This document shows positions 15,228 to 22,936 of a stretch of DNA of 32,099 nt, piece by piece. A program made the translations under genes and the position numbers. The stretch lies in the NCBI RefSeq assembly GCF_004339805.1, contig NZ_SLUI01000024.1, forward strand, positions 1 through 32,099. The letters are read 5' to 3'. The stretch comes from Anaerospora hongkongensis (GTDB taxonomy: Bacteria; Bacillota; Negativicutes; Sporomusales; DSM-15969). Every line of letters starts with the position of its first letter. The stretch's first letter is position 1. Under the pieces are notes generated by a model. The model searched no databases, was not told the origin of the DNA, and saw only the letters and a program-made list of their open reading frames with translations.

Positions 15228-16747
15228 TGAAACAAGGCATTGTATATCTCGTAGGTGCAGGACCTGGTGATTATAAATTAATCAGCGTTAAGGCGAAAGA
15301 ATATATTGAACAGGCGGACACGATTGTATACGACCGTCTGGCGGACAGCCGGCTGCTGGCCTGGGCCAGAAAAGATGTAGAGCTTATTTATGTAGGCAAA
15401 GCATCAAGCCAGCACACGATGCGGCAGGAAGATATTAATCAACTGCTGGTGGAAAAGGCCAAAGAGGGCAAGACTGTAGTCCGTCTTAAAGGGGGAGATC
15501 CCTTTGTATTTGGACGCGGTGGTGAAGAGGCCCTCGAACTGGTGGCGAATCATCTGCCTTTTGAAGTGGTACCGGGAATTACTTCGGCAATAGCTGTACC
15601 CGCTTATGCAGGTATTCCGGTCACCCACCGGGCGGTAGCGACCTCGTTTGCAGTTATTACCGGTCATGAAGATCCTACAAAAGGTGAGTCCAATATGCGC
15701 TGGGACAAGCTTGCAACCGGGGTTGATACACTGGTATTTCTGATGGGGGTTGAGAATCTGCCTCATATTACAGCCAAGCTCATGGAAAATGGCCGTCCGG
15801 CCGAAACTCCGGCGGCAGTAATCCGCTGGGGCACTAAGCCTGAGCAGAGAGTGCTGATTACTACTGTGGGCAATGCCGCGGCAGATGTTCACAAAGCGGG
15901 AATAAAACCACCTGCGATTTTCCTGGTAGGCGATGTGGTTGCTCTACGGGAAAAACTGGCCTGGTTTGACCAAAAGCCGCTTTTTGGCAAATCGGTGCTT
16001 GTGACCCGTGCAAGGGAACAAGCCAGTGCGCTTACGGCAAGGCTTGAAGAAATGGGTGCGCAGTGCTATGAAGCACCGGCTATTCAAATAGTGCCACCAG
16101 AGAGTTTTGCCGCTCTTGACCAGGCTATTCAAGAGTTATCCAGCTATCAGTGGCTGGTATTTACCAGTACCAATGGAGTGGATTATTTCTTTGAACGCCT
16201 GCACCATGCTAAGAAAGACAGCCGGATGCTGGCTGGTATTAAGGTTGCTGCGATCGGTACGCAAACGGCTGAGCAATTGCGAAAGTTTGGAATTTGTGCA
16301 GATATTGTACCGCTTGAATTTAGGGCGGAAGGGATCGTTGATTCCCTGTCTCCCCTGATTGAGCCTGGCATGAAGGTGCTGATTCCCCGGGCACTGATCG
16401 CCCGGGATGTATTGCCGGTCAAGCTGTCAGAGATAGGTGCCGTAATAAACGTTGTACCTGCCTACCGAACCATCACAGCCGATACTGACGGTACCGCTCT
16501 AGCTGAAAAGCTCTCGGCGGGTGAAATTGAGCTGATTACCTTTACCAGCTCCTCGACGGTGACGAATCTGCTCGAATTGCTCGGTTCTCAAGGAGCAAAG
16601 CTTATTGGAAAGTGCAAAGTTGCCTGCATTGGTCCGATCACAGCCGCTACCTGCGTGGAGCACGGCATTAGACCGGATATCATTGCAGATGAATATACCA
16701 TTCGCGGCTTGGTAAAAGCAATCAGCGAAAGCATTCAGGAGGGGTAA
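15227..16747 (+). CDS. cobA-hemD: Fused uroporphyrinogen-III C-methyltransferase / uroporphyrinogen-III synthase
   Basis: A 506-residue bifunctional protein. The N-terminal half (about 1-245) is SUMT, which methylates uroporphyrinogen III twice with SAM to precorrin-2. It shows VYLVGAGPGD (6-15), the VRLKGGDPFVFGRGGEE block and VPGITSAIAVPAYAGIPVTHR. The second half (from about 253) is HemD, which closes hydroxymethylbilane. It shows VLVTRAREQ, WLVFTSTNGVDYF, VAAIGTQTAEQL and FTSSSTVTNL. Putting ring closure and methylation on one chain places the branch to siroheme and cobalamin beside the product. GTG start 15227 has AGGAGGAG upstream and overlaps the hemC stop by one base. This fusion is well known in Firmicutes. 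Confidence 0.95.
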   Translation: MKQGIVYLVGAGPGDYKLISVKAKEYIEQADTIVYDRLADSRLLAWARKDVELIYVGKASSQHTMRQEDINQLLVEKAKEGKTVVRLKGGDPFVFGRGGEEALELVANHLPFEVVPGITSAIAVPAYAGIPVTHRAVATSFAVITGHEDPTKGESNMRWDKLATGVDTLVFLMGVENLPHITAKLMENGRPAETPAAVIRWGTKPEQRVLITTVGNAAADVHKAGIKPPAIFLVGDVVALREKLAWFDQKPLFGKSVLVTRAREQASALTARLEEMGAQCYEAPAIQIVPPESFAALDQAIQELSSYQWLVFTSTNGVDYFFERLHHAKKDSRMLAGIKVAAIGTQTAEQLRKFGICADIVPLEFRAEGIVDSLSPLIEPGMKVLIPRALIARDVLPVKLSEIGAVINVVPAYRTITADTDGTALAEKLSAGEIELITFTSSSTVTNLLELLGSQGAKLIGKCKVACIGPITAATCVEHGIRPDIIADEYTIRGLVKAISESIQEG

Positions 16748-16749
16748 TC

Positions 16750-17736
16750 ATGACGAATCCATTTATTCGTCCCCGGCGTCTGCGCTCTTCGGCAGGCATT
16801 CGTGCTATGGTTCGTGAAACACAGCTTACGGCTGCTGACTTTGTATATCCCTTGTTTATTGTCCCCGGACAAAAAGTGAAAAAGGAAATTTCCACATTGC
16901 CCGGCAATTACCACTTATCGCCCGATATGGCAGTTAGTATGGCAGCTGAAGTCTATGCGCTGGGCATACCGGCAGTGGAAGTCTTCGGACTGCCTGAGTA
17001 TAAGGATGAGCAAGGCTCAAGCGCCTGGGATATGTCCAGTCCTGTTCAACAGGCAGTACAACTTATTAAAGCAGCATTACCAGAACTGGTCATTATCACG
17101 GATGTATGCTTATGCCAGTATACCAGTACCGGTCATTGCGGTCTCGTCAAAGGGCAAACCGTAGATAATGACCCATCACTGAAGCTGTTGGCAAGAGTTG
17201 CGCTCAGTCATGCTGAAGCGGGAGCCGATATGGTAGCCCCTTCCGATATGATGGATGGCCGCGTACTTGCCATCCGGGAAGCACTTGACCAGCATGATTT
17301 CAGCCATGTATCAATCATGTCTTATGCTGCGAAGTATGCTTCTGCCTATTACGGTCCTTTCCGGGAAGCAGTTAATTCTGCGCCGCAGTTTGGCGACCGC
17401 AAGACTTACCAGATGGACCCTGCTAATTCCCGGGAGGCGCTAAGGGAAGTAGAATTGGATATTGCCGAGGGTGCCGATATTATTATGGTAAAACCGGCAC
17501 TGGCGTATTTGGATATTATCCGGCAGGTAAAAGATAATTTTACATTACCTGTAGCGGCTTATAACGTAAGCGGCGAGTATGCCATGATTAAGGCGGCCGC
17601 TGAAAAAGGCTGGATTGATGAAAAACGGACAGTGTTAGAAACCTTGCTTTCTATGAAGAGGGCAGGAACGGATATTATTATTACGTATCATGCGATGGAC
17701 GCCGCCCGCTGGCTGGGAGAAGACGGCCGCCGATAA
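16750..17736 (+). CDS. hemB: Porphobilinogen synthase (5-aminolevulinate dehydratase)
   Basis: Condenses two 5-aminolevulinate molecules to porphobilinogen. The 328 residues hold the active-site lysines Lys195 (SYAAKYAS) and Lys248 (IIMVKPAL). The zinc-type site is DVCLCQYTSTGHCG, with Cys120, Cys122 and Cys130, so it should be a zinc-dependent enzyme. Position 127 is Thr where many zinc enzymes have His (TSHGHCG). The ATG follows GGAGGGG and is two bases after the preceding stop. After it the cluster is interrupted by 361 non-coding bases before hemL. Confidence 0.96.
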   Translation: MTNPFIRPRRLRSSAGIRAMVRETQLTAADFVYPLFIVPGQKVKKEISTLPGNYHLSPDMAVSMAAEVYALGIPAVEVFGLPEYKDEQGSSAWDMSSPVQQAVQLIKAALPELVIITDVCLCQYTSTGHCGLVKGQTVDNDPSLKLLARVALSHAEAGADMVAPSDMMDGRVLAIREALDQHDFSHVSIMSYAAKYASAYYGPFREAVNSAPQFGDRKTYQMDPANSREALREVELDIAEGADIIMVKPALAYLDIIRQVKDNFTLPVAAYNVSGEYAMIKAAAEKGWIDEKRTVLETLLSMKRAGTDIIITYHAMDAARWLGEDGRR

Positions 17737-17740
17737 GGCC

Positions 17741-18066
17741 CCATCTGCGTTGTACCCGCAAGGGGTAAGCCGAAGTTCTAAGGCACTGAAGTGCCAAGGA
17801 CTTCGCATTTGGCGGGAATTTGCAATCCTCAACGTACGCACATGTACGCCTCCGGTTGCGAATTCCCCGCTGCCTAGCATCTGGAGCCTTCTCGACGGCC
17901 TAGGCTTGGCGGCAAAAGGGACCGAGGGACCGGGGAGCGAGCCTTGTTACAGTTGGTGGTGAATAGCTCCCCTGCGGGGTGCGCAGGGAGTAGAGCGAGG
18001 TAGGCTCTCTGCCTATTGTCATTGCGAGGAGTGCAGCGACGCGGCAAGCTCATGTTTTGCCTTTTT
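17741..18066. repeat. Hairpin-rich repeat element between hemB and hemL
   Basis: No gene is supported here. The stretch folds into several hairpins. CGAAGTTC (17771-17778) pairs with GGACTTCG (17798-17805) and encloses GGCACT/AGTGCC. GCGGGAATTTGCAA (17812-17825) pairs imperfectly with TTGCGAATTCCCCGC (17856-17870), tipped by CGTAC/GTACG. CTCCCCTGCG (17967-17976) pairs with CGCAGGGAG (17982-17990). GTCATTGCGAGGAG (18018-18031) resembles a CATTGCGAGG-type palindromic repeat that I recall from many bacterial genomes. Some motifs recur in the element at 145-266. It is probably an inserted, REP-like composite. Confidence 0.6.
18043..18066 (+). terminator. Small terminator-like hairpin before hemL
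   Basis: GGCAA (18043-18047) and TTGCC (18057-18061) pair around a 9-base loop, followed by TTTTT. It may reduce read-through from hemB, so hemL could be partly uncoupled from the operon. No strong hemL promoter is visible between it and the gene. Confidence 0.4.
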
Positions 18067-18097
18067 GGTCTAATTCTTACAAGAGGGGGTCACCGTT

Positions 18098-19411
18098 ATG
18101 GCATTTAACTTGGAAAAATCGGCTCAGGCTTTTGCTGAGGCCAAAGAATATATTCCCGGTGGTGTGAATAGTCCGGTACGCTCATTTCGGGGAGTGGGAG
18201 GGACGCCACCGTTTATTGCCGCGGCTAACGGCAGTAAGCTGTACGATATTGATGGCAATCAGTATATTGATTATGTACAGTCCTGGGGGCCGATGATTAT
18301 CGGGCATGCCCATCCGGCGGTTACGGAAGCGCTGCGTGAGGCCTTGGTGCGCGGTACCAGTTATGGTGCGCCTACACTGTTAGAGACGCAATTAGCCAAG
18401 CTGGTCACACAGGCAGTGCCGTCAATGGAAATGGTCCGCATGGTCAACTCCGGTACGGAAGCGACAATGAGCGTACTTAGGCTGGCTCGCGCTTACACTA
18501 AGCGGAGCAAGATTATCAAGTTTGCCGGTTGTTATCATGGTCATCATGACAGTCTGCTGGTAAAAGCAGGCTCAGGAGCAACTACTTTAGGTATTCCTGA
18601 CAGTCCTGGTGTACCGGATAGCATTGCAGGTAGTACGATTACGGTAAACTATAACAACATACAGGAACTCGAAGCTGTTTTTTCCCGTGTTGGTGAAGAA
18701 ATTGCAGCGGTTATCATTGAACCTGTACCTGGCAATATGGGAATGGTGCTGCCCAGGGAAGGATACCTGAAGCAAGTCAGGGCAATTACGGAAAAATATG
18801 GATCATTATTGATTTTTGATGAAGTTATGTCCGGCTTCAGAGTGGCTTATGGCGGTGCTCAGTCTGTCTTTGGCATCAAGCCTGATTTGACATGCCTGGG
18901 TAAGGTGATTGGCGGCGGTTTGCCGGTGGGCGCATACGGCGGCCGAAGAGATATTATGGAGTGGATTGCTCCTGCCGGCCCGGTATACCAGGCAGGTACA
19001 CTCAGCGGTAATCCGCTGGCAATGACGGCCGGAATTACTACACTGACCATTCTTAGTGAAATGCAGGACGCTTATGCTAAGCTTAGTGGCAAGGTAGAAA
19101 CTTTAGCTGACGGACTCCGCGCTCAAGCTGAAAAGTTTGGCTTTCATTTGCAATACCACCATATTGGCTCGATGTTTGGCATGTTTTTCTCCGAGCAGCC
19201 TGTTTATGATTATGACAGCGCCAAGCACTCTGATGTAGGGGCTTTTAATACTTTCTTTCATGCTATGCTGGAGCAAGGGGTTTATTTGGCTCCATCGCAG
19301 TTTGAAGCAGGGTTTATGTCTACTGCTCATACAGATGAGGATATCATGCAAACCGTAGCGGCCAGTGCTTATGCATTCGCCAAGGTCAGCGAATATAAGA
19401 ATCGCAAGTAA
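18098..19411 (+). CDS. hemL: Glutamate-1-semialdehyde 2,1-aminomutase
   Basis: A PLP enzyme that converts glutamate-1-semialdehyde from HemA to 5-aminolevulinate. The 437 residues have the class III aminotransferase pattern: GGVNSPVRSF near the N-terminus, FAGCYHGHHDSLLVKAGSG, IIEPVPGNMG, FDEVMSGFR and the PLP lysine Lys269 in LGKVIGGGLPVGAYGG. The ATG follows AGAGGGGG. It is separated from hemB by a repeat element but lies in the same direction and only 33 bases upstream of a Crp/Fnr gene. Confidence 0.96.
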   Translation: MAFNLEKSAQAFAEAKEYIPGGVNSPVRSFRGVGGTPPFIAAANGSKLYDIDGNQYIDYVQSWGPMIIGHAHPAVTEALREALVRGTSYGAPTLLETQLAKLVTQAVPSMEMVRMVNSGTEATMSVLRLARAYTKRSKIIKFAGCYHGHHDSLLVKAGSGATTLGIPDSPGVPDSIAGSTITVNYNNIQELEAVFSRVGEEIAAVIIEPVPGNMGMVLPREGYLKQVRAITEKYGSLLIFDEVMSGFRVAYGGAQSVFGIKPDLTCLGKVIGGGLPVGAYGGRRDIMEWIAPAGPVYQAGTLSGNPLAMTAGITTLTILSEMQDAYAKLSGKVETLADGLRAQAEKFGFHLQYHHIGSMFGMFFSEQPVYDYDSAKHSDVGAFNTFFHAMLEQGVYLAPSQFEAGFMSTAHTDEDIMQTVAASAYAFAKVSEYKNRK

Positions 19412-19444
19412 ATTAACTGCAATCTGATGCTCGGAGGTTCAAAG

Positions 19445-20128
19445 ATGGACTTTATTCAGCAATTAAAAAAAATGCCTGTCTTTGCCGACTTACCGGATGC
19501 ACAGCTCAAAGACCTGTATCAAATTACCACCGAGCGCAAATATCGTAAAGGCAGTGTCATTTTCCTGGAAGGTGAGCAGGGCGAGGGTTTTCATTATTTA
19601 CAGTCCGGCAAGGTGAAGATTGTAAAGATGACCGATGACGGCCGGGAGCATATTATTAATATTTTGAGTCCTGGTGATTTGTTTGCAGAGGTGCTGTTAT
19701 TCAATAACCGCGATTATCCGGCTACGGCAATTGCCGTAGAGGATTCAAAAGTGGGAGTTATCAAAAATACGGATTTAGAGCGGCTGATACTGGGAAATAA
19801 CTTACTGGCTCTGCAGTTAATCAAAGCTCTCAGCCAGCGGCTGCTGTTTGCCCAGCAGAAAATCAAAAACCTGGCCCTTCATGATGTTACTGCCCGTACA
19901 GCGGAAACGCTGCTGCGGCTTGGAACGGAACATGGGCGAATCCTTACGAACGGACAGATTGAAATTACCCTGGATCTTTCCCGGCAGGATCTGGCAAGCT
20001 TGGTGGGAACAACCCGCGAGACGGTTACCCGTACGCTAAGCTCGCTAAAAAAAGATAAAATCATTGATTTTGATATTCATAAAATAACAATTATCGAGCC
20101 AAATAAACTCAAACGATTGTTTCAATGA
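19445..20128 (+). CDS. Crp/Fnr family transcription regulator
   Basis: A 227-residue DNA-binding protein with an N-terminal cyclic-nucleotide-type roll (about 13-110), a long dimer helix (about 115-145) and a C-terminal winged helix (about 177-200). The recognition helix RETVTR (191-196) carries the Glu-x-x-x-Arg pattern (Glu192, Arg196) of FNR-like proteins, which often read TTGAT half-sites. There is no cysteine in the whole protein, so an FNR-type iron-sulfur sensor is excluded. Heme, a small ligand or another signal is possible. I chose ATG 19445, with CGGAGG 7 bases before it. The open frame from 19427 contains that site. It follows hemL with no terminator, so it may be the last gene of the heme cluster and control it. 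Confidence 0.88.
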   Translation: MDFIQQLKKMPVFADLPDAQLKDLYQITTERKYRKGSVIFLEGEQGEGFHYLQSGKVKIVKMTDDGREHIINILSPGDLFAEVLLFNNRDYPATAIAVEDSKVGVIKNTDLERLILGNNLLALQLIKALSQRLLFAQQKIKNLALHDVTARTAETLLRLGTEHGRILTNGQIEITLDLSRQDLASLVGTTRETVTRTLSSLKKDKIIDFDIHKITIIEPNKLKRLFQ

Positions 20129-20132
20129 AAAA

Positions 20133-20157
20133 GACGCCCAAACGGGCGTCTTTTTTT
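20133..20157 (+). terminator. Terminator of the heme/Crp cluster
   Basis: GACGCCC (20133-20139) and GGGCGTC (20144-20150) pair around AAAC, with A-tracts before and seven T after. It also overlaps the stop region of the convergent FtsA-like gene and may serve both strands. Confidence 0.9.
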
Positions 20158-22303
20158 ATCCTGCAGTATTCGCATTGGCGATAACGACTTCGATACGATC
20201 GCCTTCATTGACTGCTGCCGTGTATTCCGTGGGGCGTCCATTAAGGCATATGGTAATCGGCCCGGCTGCCAGTACCGGTGGTTTATAACCGGCGGCAAGC
20301 AGTACATCACTAATTAGTGGGCTGCACTGGCTGAGTGTGTGATATTCAATCTTGCAGCCCGGTTTAGCGATTGTGTCCAGCGTTGCCGGTTTACCATCCA
20401 TTGTGACGGTAAAGCGATTCACCGGGATATGGCAGGGAGAACCATTAAAAAGAACGGTAATGCTGTCATGATAATGCTGCTCAATTCCCAGTATATCGCC
20501 AAGCCGGGGCGATTCTGGAACTGCGGTGATAATAATATCATTGTTGCCTACAGGCGTGGCGAGTGTAGCTGGAACATTATTTACGGTATAAGCAGGATAG
20601 ACGCTGAAAGAGCGCTCGGCGTTATTTACCGTATACAGAGATACCACCGACTGAGGATGAATTCCGGCATTGCGCAGCACTTCTTCCAATGTAGCAGGCA
20701 AACGGCAGATCACGTTATCGCGGTCATGCAGCTGCTGTTTGGCAGTTGCAGGCTCACTGTTAACAGTAAAGATGGGGGCAATCTCCAACAGCTGTTCATT
20801 CAGCAGTACGGTTATAGGTGCTGGGATTGATAAGATTTCGTTAAGGGCCGGAGCGGGTGTAATGCCGCCGCTGCCTTTAGTCACCGTGATCTTGTCGCCG
20901 TCCGTCAGCGGGTGATCAAATTTTACCGTTTCTCCATTGGCGGTAAGGGTGCCCGGCTGCCCCAGGCTGCCGGGTAGAAACCGTTTCTCACCATTGATCG
21001 TTATGGTAATGCCCATTCCAGGGCGGCCATGGAGCGTACGGACATCAATACCGGCGGCCAGGAGGGAATCGGCTACCGTCAGGTTGCCAATATTAAAAAG
21101 CCGCAGTGGCTGCTCATTGACTTCTACATTGACAAAGTTGAGCGTTCGCCGGCCCGCAAGGTTTAGAATGCCCAGCGGGGTCACCAGATCAGGTGTGCAT
21201 AAAGCAGCAGGGATATTCTGGATGCCCTCAATCGCATCAGGACGGCGGATGCCAACCCGTCCTGCAGGAATATCCAGCGCCTGAGCCAATGCTTCCGGCA
21301 GCATGGGAGTAAGTGCACCGCCCCCAACCAGGAGAACGGCCTGGGGGGTGGAGGCATTTAAAGCTAAAATCTGCGAAGCAATAAGTTGAGCTAGTTCGGC
21401 AACATGCATACGGATACCGTCAATAATTTCACTCGCAGCTATTTTATGGTTCATCCCCAAAACGTCGGTAAAGGACAGCTTTTTATTCTTGCCGCCGCAT
21501 AACTGGCGTTTTACTGTCTCAGCAACGTTGAAGTCGAGTATATAACGCTGGGAAATGGCTTCGGTGATTTCATCCCCGGCATAAGGAACCATGCCATAGC
21601 CGATGACTGTCCCATCACGGGTAATGGCAACATCGGAAGTTCCGGCGCCAACATCAACCAGTACGAGGTTAAGATGTCTCATAGTTGGAGGAATTAATAC
21701 ATTGATAGCCGCAATTGGCTCCAGCGTCAAGGTATCCATTTCCAAACCGGCTGCTGCCAGGGCTGACTGAAGGGAGTCGATTACCTGCCGTGGCAGAAAA
21801 GTGGCAATAACTTCAATCGCAGCAGTCTTACCCCGTTGCCCAATCAAACTTTTTAGCTGAATATCGTCAAGAGCAAAATGAACTACACTATAACCGACGC
21901 AGTAATAGTTGGCCGGATTGGCAATATTAGCGGAAGTGGCCAGCTGCTGCTGCGCTGTCTGGATTGCAGCCAGTTCTAAGGCCCGCTCGTCATTTGGTGT
22001 CAGGATTCCCCGGTTGTACACTTCCATATCGGCAGAAGCCCGGATGGTGTGCAAAGCCCGTCCGGCAGCTGCAACGGCTACTTTGGTTAAGGGACCCGAC
22101 TTTTTCTCCAGCCGTTCTTTTACTAACTTGAGAATGCCGGCTACTTCAGTAACGTCATGAATTTGACCGTCGAGCATAGCACGTGTATGATGTTCCTGGC
22201 GATCGCAAGCAATAAGCTCGATATACATTTCGCCTGGTTTTCCTACGAGGCCTACGACACTCCGCGTGCCAATATCTAAGGCAAAAAGGTGTTGTTGTTT
22301 CAT
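20156..22303 (-). CDS. FtsA-like ATPase with a large C-terminal repeat region
   Basis: A 715-residue cytoplasmic protein. Residues 1-385 form an actin/FtsA-type ATPase: phosphate loops ALDIGTRSVVGLV (8-20) and LVDVGAGTSDVAI (215-227), an adenosine motif LLVGGGALTPML (324-335) and an FtsA-like 1C insertion between them. Residues 386-715 are unlike FtsA and contain recurring strand-rich units of the form ITVxxNG...VNxxPATLxxP...GDxIxV (for example 432-474, 497-594 and 614-708), suggesting beta-grasp-like domains. The usual C-terminal membrane-binding helix of FtsA is absent. The start is ATG 22303, with AAAGGAGC just upstream. The frame extends 26 codons further without a ribosome site. No ftsZ or pil genes are adjacent. 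It may be a cell-division, pilus or scaffold ATPase, and the role is not established. Confidence 0.75.
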   Translation of the reverse strand: MKQQHLFALDIGTRSVVGLVGKPGEMYIELIACDRQEHHTRAMLDGQIHDVTEVAGILKLVKERLEKKSGPLTKVAVAAAGRALHTIRASADMEVYNRGILTPNDERALELAAIQTAQQQLATSANIANPANYYCVGYSVVHFALDDIQLKSLIGQRGKTAAIEVIATFLPRQVIDSLQSALAAAGLEMDTLTLEPIAAINVLIPPTMRHLNLVLVDVGAGTSDVAITRDGTVIGYGMVPYAGDEITEAISQRYILDFNVAETVKRQLCGGKNKKLSFTDVLGMNHKIAASEIIDGIRMHVAELAQLIASQILALNASTPQAVLLVGGGALTPMLPEALAQALDIPAGRVGIRRPDAIEGIQNIPAALCTPDLVTPLGILNLAGRRTLNFVNVEVNEQPLRLFNIGNLTVADSLLAAGIDVRTLHGRPGMGITITINGEKRFLPGSLGQPGTLTANGETVKFDHPLTDGDKITVTKGSGGITPAPALNEILSIPAPITVLLNEQLLEIAPIFTVNSEPATAKQQLHDRDNVICRLPATLEEVLRNAGIHPQSVVSLYTVNNAERSFSVYPAYTVNNVPATLATPVGNNDIIITAVPESPRLGDILGIEQHYHDSITVLFNGSPCHIPVNRFTVTMDGKPATLDTIAKPGCKIEYHTLSQCSPLISDVLLAAGYKPPVLAAGPITICLNGRPTEYTAAVNEGDRIEVVIANANTAG

Positions 22304-22483
22304 AATAGCTCCTTTTTGGCGTACATGCTGTGTTGTATTTTCTCGATCCTTGCAGTAATTTCCTCTTTCTACCGGGATCATGAAATACTCGACAGGGGTA
22401 ATTTCTAAGTTTTTCAGGTAAAAAGTTCCCTATAGCTGCATATACATTAAAGATGACTGTAAATTATAACCAGGTAATAATTA

Positions 22484-22514
22484 TATTGAAAATTTCAATA
22501 ACATGGTATATACT
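22484..22514 (+). promoter_or_regulatory. Promoter with overlapping 17-base palindrome
   Basis: TTGAAA (22486-22491) and TATACT (22509-22514) are exactly 17 bases apart and drive the CxxC gene. The -35 box lies inside a perfect palindrome, TATTGAAA-A-TTTCAATA (22484-22500), a likely operator. The rest of the 283-base gap (22304-22586) has an ATTATA at 22463-22468, a possible -10 for the minus-strand FtsA-like gene. Confidence 0.7.
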
Positions 22515-22586
22515 ATAAAAAACCGAATAAATATGTTATTAGATATTAGGACTAGGTAACTAATTTTTTAAGGAGGAGTTTTCCAA

Positions 22587-22802
22587 ATGAACAATCAACT
22601 ATGGTGTGAACACCTTGACAAGGCTTCAAAATATACGCTAATTAAGTACTATGTGGGAGATAAAGAAGTTGTACTTCGCGTGCAGACCTGGTTTTGCTCG
22701 GAATGTGGGATTCACGGCTCGCAAACGGAGGTTATCAATGAAGAGCAGCCTAAAATACAGCTCTTTAACTTTGAAAGGCAAATGACTGCGCCCGCACTTT
22801 GA
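22587..22802 (+). CDS. Small cysteine-rich protein of 71 residues, unknown function
   Basis: I do not recognise a family. The protein has Cys7 and His9 near the N-terminus (LWCEHLDK) and a CxxC with a following His at 37-43 (FCSECGIHG), spaced as in a small zinc ribbon or rubredoxin-like metal site. There is no signal peptide or membrane segment. Its expression signals are strong: AAGGAGGAG about 9 bases before the ATG, a 17-base-spaced promoter and a terminator. The promoter carries a palindrome, so the gene is probably regulated. It stands alone. Confidence 0.75.
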   Translation: MNNQLWCEHLDKASKYTLIKYYVGDKEVVLRVQTWFCSECGIHGSQTEVINEEQPKIQLFNFERQMTAPAL

Positions 22803-22830
22803 AAAAGCAATAGATTTGTAGCAAAATGAG

Positions 22831-22859
22831 GCAGCCGATATACCGGCTGCTTTCTCTTT
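22831..22859 (+). terminator. Terminator of the CxxC gene
   Basis: GCAGCCG (22831-22837) and CGGCTGC (22844-22850) pair around ATATAC, followed by the T-rich TTTCTCTTT. Confidence 0.85.
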
Positions 22860-22892
22860 GGCACTGTGAGTCTATATTTAAACACCAAAATC

Positions 22893-22901
22893 TGCTACAA
22901 T
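22893..22901 (+). promoter_or_regulatory. Extended -10 promoter of the FakB/FakA cluster
   Basis: TGCTACAAT is an extended -10 element 35 bases before the DegV start. No good -35 is seen. It shares the run TACAATACTAATG with the tatA promoter. Confidence 0.45.
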
Positions 22902-22936
22902 ACTAATGGCTATTATTTATATGGGGGAGTATTACC

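Noticed and set aside
15404..15892. 162-codon minus-strand frame inside cobA-hemD
   Set aside because: It is opposite conserved SUMT motifs, has no start signals and has unlikely composition.
17690..17962. 90-codon plus-strand frame at the end of hemB and into the gap
   Set aside because: It lies over hemB and the hairpin-rich repeat, with no ribosome site and no recognisable protein features.
22304..22381. 26-codon N-terminal extension of the FtsA-like gene
   Set aside because: The phosphate loop begins 10 residues after ATG 22303, which has its own AAAGGAGC site. The extension has no ribosome site.
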